Of a stretch of DNA of 64,000 nucleotides, positions 59,929 through 64,000 are shown piece after piece; the stretch's first letter is position 1, and each line of letters begins with the position of its first letter. The stretch is from Bacteroidota bacterium (GTDB lineage: Bacteria > Bacteroidota > Bacteroidia > Bacteroidales > Paludibacteraceae). The notes below the pieces were generated by a model. It was not told the DNA's origin. It saw nothing but the letters and a program-made list of their open reading frames with translations, and made no database searches. The translations under genes and the position numbers were made by a program. Location: contig JAEWUM010000045.1 of NCBI GenBank assembly GCA_023459355.1, forward strand, positions 1 to 64,000. Reading direction: 5' to 3'.

Positions 59929-61017
59929 TTATTGTTTTGAATTTGAGACAAGTTCATTTATTTCCTGAATAATTTTTTTAGCACGGTGCTTGTTAAGTCC
60001 TGTTTTTTCACCTACAACCAACATGTCTTTAATAGTTGGCTCCCCATTGCCATTGACAGTCGTTGTGTGGTAACCATTAAACCCGGCGCTCGGTAGCAGG
60101 TCGTATGCCGGAGAAAGTTTCCATTCGTTGTTTATTAATTGAAATGAAAAATTTTTTGCATGGTCATCACGATTTTTTATGGCAACATTGAACGCCATCA
60201 AACGAAAAAGCGCGTAAACTTCTTCCATGTTTCTGGTCAGGATATGACATAATTTCAATAAAGCTTCATAGTCCAGACTGGGTTCCCGGTAATTAGCATT
60301 TAATAATCCGGCTGCGCTAACAGTATGTGTTTTCCCTGAATGGCTTCTGTCGAAACGCTCCACTCCAAAATATTTTTCTTCAAATAAGTTGGTTTCAGGC
60401 ATATTAATACCACATTTCTTAGCTAATAAGGAGTAATTGTATTCTATTTTCCCGATATTGTCGGGATCCATTGTTGCTTTAAATTTAACGAGCCACTCCT
60501 TGCCATCAATTTTCACGAAAACTTTAGGTCGAGCACCACCAGAAGAGCCTCCATATTTATACAAAGTGTCAAGAGTCTCGCCATTATAATCGGTTGTCAA
60601 TACTTTCTCGGCTTCAGTCGCCAGGTTATCAAAATTGATAATTTCATCTGTTGTCGATTTACTGTAATCAGGTCGATATTCCAATGCGCCACGTCCGGTA
60701 CTCCCTACCAATGCAAATCGTTGAAGGAGCGTTAGTTTTGTAGAATCAATTCCTTTGCTTTTTAGGTATCTGTCGAGAATAAGATTACCCCAACCATCAG
60801 GCAAACTATCATCAAACACTCCAAATCCTCCATTAAAAGGAATACGTTTCGCGACAAACACACCCGATTTGAGAGGGAGGTTAAATGGAGAAATAGATAC
60901 TCCGGATGCTAAATAGGCAGGTTCATATTCAAATGCACAAAGAGCCTCAGGGGTTAATGCAATCTGCCCGACTTTAATCCCGTTCATGAAAACTTCTGTT
61001 ATCTTAATCTCATTCAT
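59929..61017 (-). CDS. hipA: HipA-type serine/threonine kinase toxin
   Basis: 362 residues. The N-terminal subdomain (VFMNGIKVGQIAL, SLPDGWGNLILDRYL) is followed by a glycine-rich nucleotide loop GGSSGGARPK (about residue 158) and the catalytic segment IKNRDDHAKNFSF, with Asp and Asn as in HipA kinases, then LSPAYDLLPS. Such kinases phosphorylate a translation component (GltX for E. coli HipA) and cause growth arrest when free of HipB. Its start overlaps the antitoxin gene by eight bases. It converges on the kinase gene 43 bases away. Confidence 0.88.
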   Translation of the reverse strand: MNEIKITEVFMNGIKVGQIALTPEALCAFEYEPAYLASGVSISPFNLPLKSGVFVAKRIPFNGGFGVFDDSLPDGWGNLILDRYLKSKGIDSTKLTLLQRFALVGSTGRGALEYRPDYSKSTTDEIINFDNLATEAEKVLTTDYNGETLDTLYKYGGSSGGARPKVFVKIDGKEWLVKFKATMDPDNIGKIEYNYSLLAKKCGINMPETNLFEEKYFGVERFDRSHSGKTHTVSAAGLLNANYREPSLDYEALLKLCHILTRNMEEVYALFRLMAFNVAIKNRDDHAKNFSFQLINNEWKLSPAYDLLPSAGFNGYHTTTVNGNGEPTIKDMLVVGEKTGLNKHRAKKIIQEINELVSNSKQ

Positions 61018-61327
61018 TTCTAGAACCTCTTTTTCTTTTTTTTACTGCTTGTCTTTTCAAAACATCATCAATGCTTTGATATGATTGCTGAATAAATAAA
61101 TTGGAAAAGCCTTCCGTATCGTCTAATGCAATAGAACATAAAATAAGATTATGTAATGTAATATCTCCGGTACTTTCAAATTTACGATAGGCATCATATC
61201 CGACACCTGCACGTTTGGCAAAAGCTTTTTGTGTAAGATTCCTTTCAAGTCTTCTTTCCTTTACTCTTTCTGCAATCCCTTTGAGAATTGAGTTCGGAGA
61301 ATTGTTTATAATTGTGTCAATGTACAT
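61010..61327 (-). CDS. hipB: HipB-type XRE antitoxin/regulator
   Basis: 105 residues with a helix-turn-helix of the XRE class (VKERRLERNLTQKAFAKRAGVGYDAYRKFE, about residues 22-55). It should bind its own promoter and neutralise HipA. The basic C-terminus (VKKRKRGSRNE) may contact DNA or the toxin. A clean promoter lies 46-76 bases upstream on this strand. Confidence 0.85.
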   Translation of the reverse strand: MYIDTIINNSPNSILKGIAERVKERRLERNLTQKAFAKRAGVGYDAYRKFESTGDITLHNLILCSIALDDTEGFSNLFIQQSYQSIDDVLKRQAVKKRKRGSRNE

Positions 61328-61372
61328 AGTTATAAAGATATAGCAGGATTATTATGCTTTATTACACAATTA

Positions 61373-61403
61373 CAAAGATAAGGATAATTAGTGATAATTA
61401 CAA
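61373..61403 (-). promoter_or_regulatory. Promoter of hipBA
   Basis: On the minus strand TTG (61401-61403) is followed after 20 bases by TATCTTTG (61373-61380), an exact Bacteroidetes pattern, giving a leader of about 40 bases before the hipB ATG at 61327. Confidence 0.7.
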
Positions 61404-61431
61404 TAGTTTGTACGATGATTTTTATTTCAAG

Positions 61432-61464
61432 AGACCTGTCAGGTTTTTAAAACCTGACAGGTCT
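61432..61464. repeat. 33-bp hairpin repeat, copy 3
   Basis: AGACCTGTCAGGTTTT, central T, then the exact reverse complement; same element as at 11136 and 11838. It lies 29 bases upstream of the hipBA promoter. Confidence 0.85.
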
Positions 61465-61506
61465 GAAAGTACAGATAAATTATTAATGCGAATCAGTAGT
61501 AGAAAA

Positions 61507-61718
61507 TTAGATCCCTCACTTCCGTTCGGGATGACAATTTTCACTTTATTAATATTGCCCGTCGGCAGAAGTCTGTAAAACTATTCTATTTTTGCAACGA
61601 CGGGTGCTATGGTTTCCGAACCGTCGCCGTAAAGAATCTAATTGTAAATGGAAAGATGGTGCGACGGTATTTGACCTCTCTGAATCGTTGTCATCCCGAA
61701 CGGAAGTGAGGGATCTAA
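61507..61718 (-). repeat. MITE-like 212-bp element, copy B (inverted relative to copy A)
   Basis: It has the same 30-bp terminal inverted repeats as 8535-8747, and the interior matches the reverse complement of that copy with a handful of substitutions and small indels. The left flank ATGCGAATCAGTAGTAGAAAA resembles the left flank of copy A in the direct orientation. A short ORF across the element (61592-61816) is not credible as a gene. Confidence 0.8.
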
Positions 61719-61760
61719 TAGAGTGCAGCGAAGAATCTAATAAACTTTACCGGACAACAA

Positions 61761-62150
61761 TTATGAATCTTCTTTTACAGCAAAGGGCGCAAGGTTATCC
61801 TGAATCTTGTAGATAACCAGTTGATTTCCTGCTTTGAATATCCTCTCGATCAATCTAACCTGTATTTTGTCGCAATCTCCCTTGATTTCCACGTTTCCAC
61901 CAGGGGTGATGACCGTGTTGCTTTGCCGGCTCATACCATCGAAGAAACTCTAGGTGGACGGAAGTTTCGATTTGAGTTTTACCAGTTCAACGTTTTTCAA
62001 TACCGGTTCCATACGGGTTTCACCACACATGGTATAGCTCAACCTGTGTTGAGCCGGGTTGAAGATATCCTGGTAGTTTCCGAAAACACCCTTGATGGTG
62101 GGACGTACCTTGAATAGTGGCGTGTTGACTGTAAATTTGTAAATTGTTTT
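61761..62150 (-). pseudogene. Remnant of an HU-like/DUF4469 protein with an internal stop
   Basis: Read on the minus strand, one frame from about 62150 to the TAA at 61761 encodes NTPLFKVRPTIKGVFGNYQD, then NPAQHRLSYTMCGETRMEPVLK, a TAG at 61950-61952, and after it NTVITPGGNVEIKGD and a short C-terminus. This pattern parallels the intact HU/DUF4469 protein at 22194-22892 (STPLFRYRTSISGTF, FDPDRHLIKISSTPGSRIRN) and the TPGG turn of the family. The N-terminus is missing and the frame is interrupted, so it is a decayed paralogue. A plus-strand ORF over it (61821-62117) is its shadow. Confidence 0.65.
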
Positions 62151-62159
62151 TCTTCAACC

Positions 62160-62190
62160 TTGGAAATGAAATAAATTTTCCTTACATTTG
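62160..62190 (+). promoter_or_regulatory. Promoter of the BACON/SUMF1-fold lipoprotein gene
   Basis: TTG (62160-62162), 20 bases, then TACATTTG (62183-62190): an exact Bacteroidetes promoter pattern ending 30 bases before ATG 62221. Confidence 0.65.
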
Positions 62191-62220
62191 TTTTCTATTT
62201 GTTCCTACTATATCATTGCT

Positions 62221-63408
62221 ATGAATTTAAAGGTGCTTATACAACTGTTTATCATGGTCATCCTCATGACCATAGCTGGTTGTAAGCCCGACATAGAAGA
62301 GCCTGAAATAAACCCTCCCGATACAGAAGAACCCGACGACGAAGATCCTGACAACGAAGACCCAGATGATGAAAATGCAGCATTGGTGCTGGTTGCTGCC
62401 ATACATTTTACGTGTGACAAAGATGCGCAGTTAATTGTAATTCAGACCAGTGGTGACTGGAGTATAAGTGCTGCTGAAAGCTGGATTCAGTGTACGCAAA
62501 CATCCGGTAAAGGGAAAACCGGTATTTTGGTGGGCGCAACGGCAAATAATGGTTTCCAGCGAAAATCTAATCTAATCATCAGCTCGGGTACCAGGAAGGA
62601 TACGGTGGTTGTCAGTCAGGCTGGCGCACCGAAAATTAATATATCCGTCGGAGAGGTGACTTTCAACATGGTACTGGTGGAAGCCGGTAGCTTTGTACGG
62701 TCTGCTTATGGCAGTAGTTATTATACGCACACCGTGGAACTGGATAGTTTTTATATTGCTGATGTTGAAGTGACAAATGCATTGTGTAAAGCGGTGACCG
62801 GGGTGTTACCTTACGACACGATGACTACTTCAGCCAAAGATAATCCGATATATACCGCAGCTTCTTTGCCTGTTTGCCACATTTCCTACCAGGATATTGT
62901 AACGCATTTTCTTCCTGCATTAAAACAAAAAACACTGTATGATTTTAGGCTGCCAACGGAAGCCGAATGGGAAATGGCAGCCCGGGGTGGTAAGTATTCC
63001 AAACAATATATCTATGCAGGGAGCAATCAAATTGATGAAATTGCCTGGACGGACTCGAATGCTGGGTGGATAAAACATCCTGCTGGTACTTTGAAACCGA
63101 ATGAGTTGGGGTTGTACGACATGAGTGGAAATGTAAGTGAGTGGTGTAGCGATTGGTATGGTGACTATCCTAATGAAACGGTGAAAAATCCGCAAGGCCC
63201 GGCTACGGGTGACCTACGGGTGATTCGTGGCGGAAATTTCATTAGCAGTGCTTCGTTTAGTGACAATGTGCAATGTAGAACCGATTACCGGGAATATCTG
63301 GTACCTTCCTGTTATGAAGTTACATGGCCGGGTACCGAATACGAGAGAGTTAGTTTCAGATGTGAAACGGTTGGATTCAGACTGGCCTTGTCTGTCCCCA
63401 AAAATTGA
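62221..63408 (+). CDS. Lipoprotein with BACON domain and sulfatase-modifying-factor (SUMF1) fold
   Basis: About 395 residues from ATG 62221, which gives the lipobox MTIAGC; the earlier in-frame start adds 11 residues and lies in the promoter. A strongly acidic Pro/Asp/Glu spacer (EEPDDEDPDNEDPDD) is followed by a BACON domain (about 45-130; TSGDWSISAAESWIQ, SGTRKDTVVVSQAG) and an FGE/SUMF1 domain (about 140-390; RLPTEAEWEMAARGG, LGLYDMSGNVSEWCSDWYGDYP, VIRGGNF, TVGFRLAL). The usual catalytic cysteine arrangement of formylglycine enzymes is not clear, so a binding role is more likely. It lies four bases before the next gene. Confidence 0.85.
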   Translation: MNLKVLIQLFIMVILMTIAGCKPDIEEPEINPPDTEEPDDEDPDNEDPDDENAALVLVAAIHFTCDKDAQLIVIQTSGDWSISAAESWIQCTQTSGKGKTGILVGATANNGFQRKSNLIISSGTRKDTVVVSQAGAPKINISVGEVTFNMVLVEAGSFVRSAYGSSYYTHTVELDSFYIADVEVTNALCKAVTGVLPYDTMTTSAKDNPIYTAASLPVCHISYQDIVTHFLPALKQKTLYDFRLPTEAEWEMAARGGKYSKQYIYAGSNQIDEIAWTDSNAGWIKHPAGTLKPNELGLYDMSGNVSEWCSDWYGDYPNETVKNPQGPATGDLRVIRGGNFISSASFSDNVQCRTDYREYLVPSCYEVTWPGTEYERVSFRCETVGFRLALSVPKN

Positions 63409-63412
63409 TGAT

Positions 63413-64000
63413 ATGAAAAAAGTTCTGATAATAATAGCTTTTATTCTATTGCTAATGCCGGTTCATGCGCAGACCGTCATCCGGATGCGCATGCCTCAAC
63501 AATCAGAGCAGGCATTAGAAGTGGTGACATTATTTTCAGAAGGATTGCCTGTTGGCATTCCGGTTGTGTTGGGAGCTATTGGTTTTGATATCAGTGGTGG
63601 AACAGCTCCCTTTCTATTGGAATGGCTGAAAAATGATTCGGTAGTGGCGACCGGAGATGTTGCTGTGATTATGCCTGTTGTTGGAAGTAACTATACGCTG
63701 CGGGTCAGTGATCGGGCGGGTTGTTATGTTGAACAAAGCATTCAGGTCGATGCACAGATGAAAATCAAAAAAAACTACCTGGAAGATCTCGTGAAAGTAA
63801 TTCCGACGTTGATTTCAAACGAACTCCAAGTCCGGGTGAATAGCTACTTCCCACTTGAGGCACAAATACGCGTGTTCGACACAAACGGGAAGTTATATCT
63901 CAACCAGCCTTTGTCGGGTGATTTGACAACTGCAATTAACTGGGAGAAAGGAATGTATTATGTAGTCATCAGCGCGGGTGAACTGCATCAGGTAACAAAA
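63413..64000 (+). CDS. T9SS-sorted secreted protein, 3' end cut by window edge
   Basis: ATG 63413 opens 196 codons without a stop before the window ends. A signal peptide (MKKVLIIIAFILLLMPVHAQ) is followed by an Ig-like/PKD-like beta region (about 40-110; IGFDISGGTAPFLLEWLKND, NYTLRVSDRAGCYVEQ) and a T9SS sorting domain (about 125-196; FDTNGKLYLNQPL, EKGMYYVVISAG). Almost the whole protein is present. It probably shares the transcript of the BACON/SUMF1 lipoprotein and acts at the cell surface; function unknown. Confidence 0.78.
   Translation, partial: MKKVLIIIAFILLLMPVHAQTVIRMRMPQQSEQALEVVTLFSEGLPVGIPVVLGAIGFDISGGTAPFLLEWLKNDSVVATGDVAVIMPVVGSNYTLRVSDRAGCYVEQSIQVDAQMKIKKNYLEDLVKVIPTLISNELQVRVNSYFPLEAQIRVFDTNGKLYLNQPLSGDLTTAINWEKGMYYVVISAGELHQVTK

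Noticed and set aside
61592..61816. Small ORF across repeat element copy B (and its counterpart at 8544-8834)
   Set aside because: The frames are not conserved between the two element copies and run through the terminal repeats.
61821..62117. 98-codon plus-strand ORF
   Set aside because: Exact antisense of the broken HU/DUF4469 frame, which is the one with family similarity.
62221..63408. Active formylglycine-generating enzyme
   Set aside because: The fold is present, but the usual paired catalytic cysteines near the C-terminus are not clear and no sulfatase gene is in the window.

Overview
The window comes from a Bacteroidota (Bacteroidales-type) chromosome. Signs of this are SusC/SusD genes, an EF-G2 paralogue, BACON, DUF5017 and HU/DUF4469 proteins, several proteins with type IX secretion (T9SS) C-terminal sorting domains, and repeated TAnnTTTG -7 promoter boxes (with TTG about 19-20 bases upstream in several cases). 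The species cannot be named from sequence alone.

Layout. 1-24.3 kb is mostly housekeeping DNA: a cut-off tRNA-Leu(CAA), a GH2 beta-galactosidase, a decayed T9SS esterase-like gene, a NadR-like kinase/cysE/THUMP methyltransferase operon, a PAP2 phosphatase, EF-G2, a small methyltransferase, an S9 peptidase lipoprotein, an ECF sigma factor with a trans-envelope partner, an LVIVD lipoprotein, aroQ, pyruvate kinase, a TonB-type receptor and an HU/DUF4469 protein. The gaps carry repeats: a 33-bp hairpin family, a MITE-like element, large perfect palindromes and a 23-bp tandem array.

23.3-59.9 kb is one long same-strand, visibly AT-richer polysaccharide-utilisation locus (PUL) headed by a LacI regulator. 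It encodes an FG-GAP protein, a DapA/NanA-like aldolase, SusC, SusD, a DUF5017 lipoprotein, four consecutive proteins sharing an unrecognised beta-rich domain (nine copies; called the SRG domain here), four sialidase-fold propeller proteins, an exported YhcH/NanQ-like protein, L-fucose isomerase, a giant tandem esterase and two propeller enzymes sharing a second unrecognised domain (called the GVTPIA domain here), a sialate O-acetylesterase-type enzyme, two sugar transporters (one FucP), a DUF6786 lipoprotein and a ribulokinase-type FGGY kinase. A reasonable model is that surface T9SS proteins bind, deacetylate and trim an O-acetylated glycan, SusCD imports the fragments, and the FucI/FucP/kinase module uses released L-fucose or a related sugar such as D-arabinose.

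59.9-64 kb has a HipBA-type toxin-antitoxin pair on the opposite strand, a second, inverted copy of the MITE-like element, a broken HU/DUF4469 paralogue, a BACON plus sulfatase-modifying-fold lipoprotein and a T9SS protein cut by the window end.

The best candidate for an undescribed system is the PUL at 24-54 kb: two unrecognised repeated domain families joined to propeller hydrolases that seem to lack the usual sialidase arginine motif.
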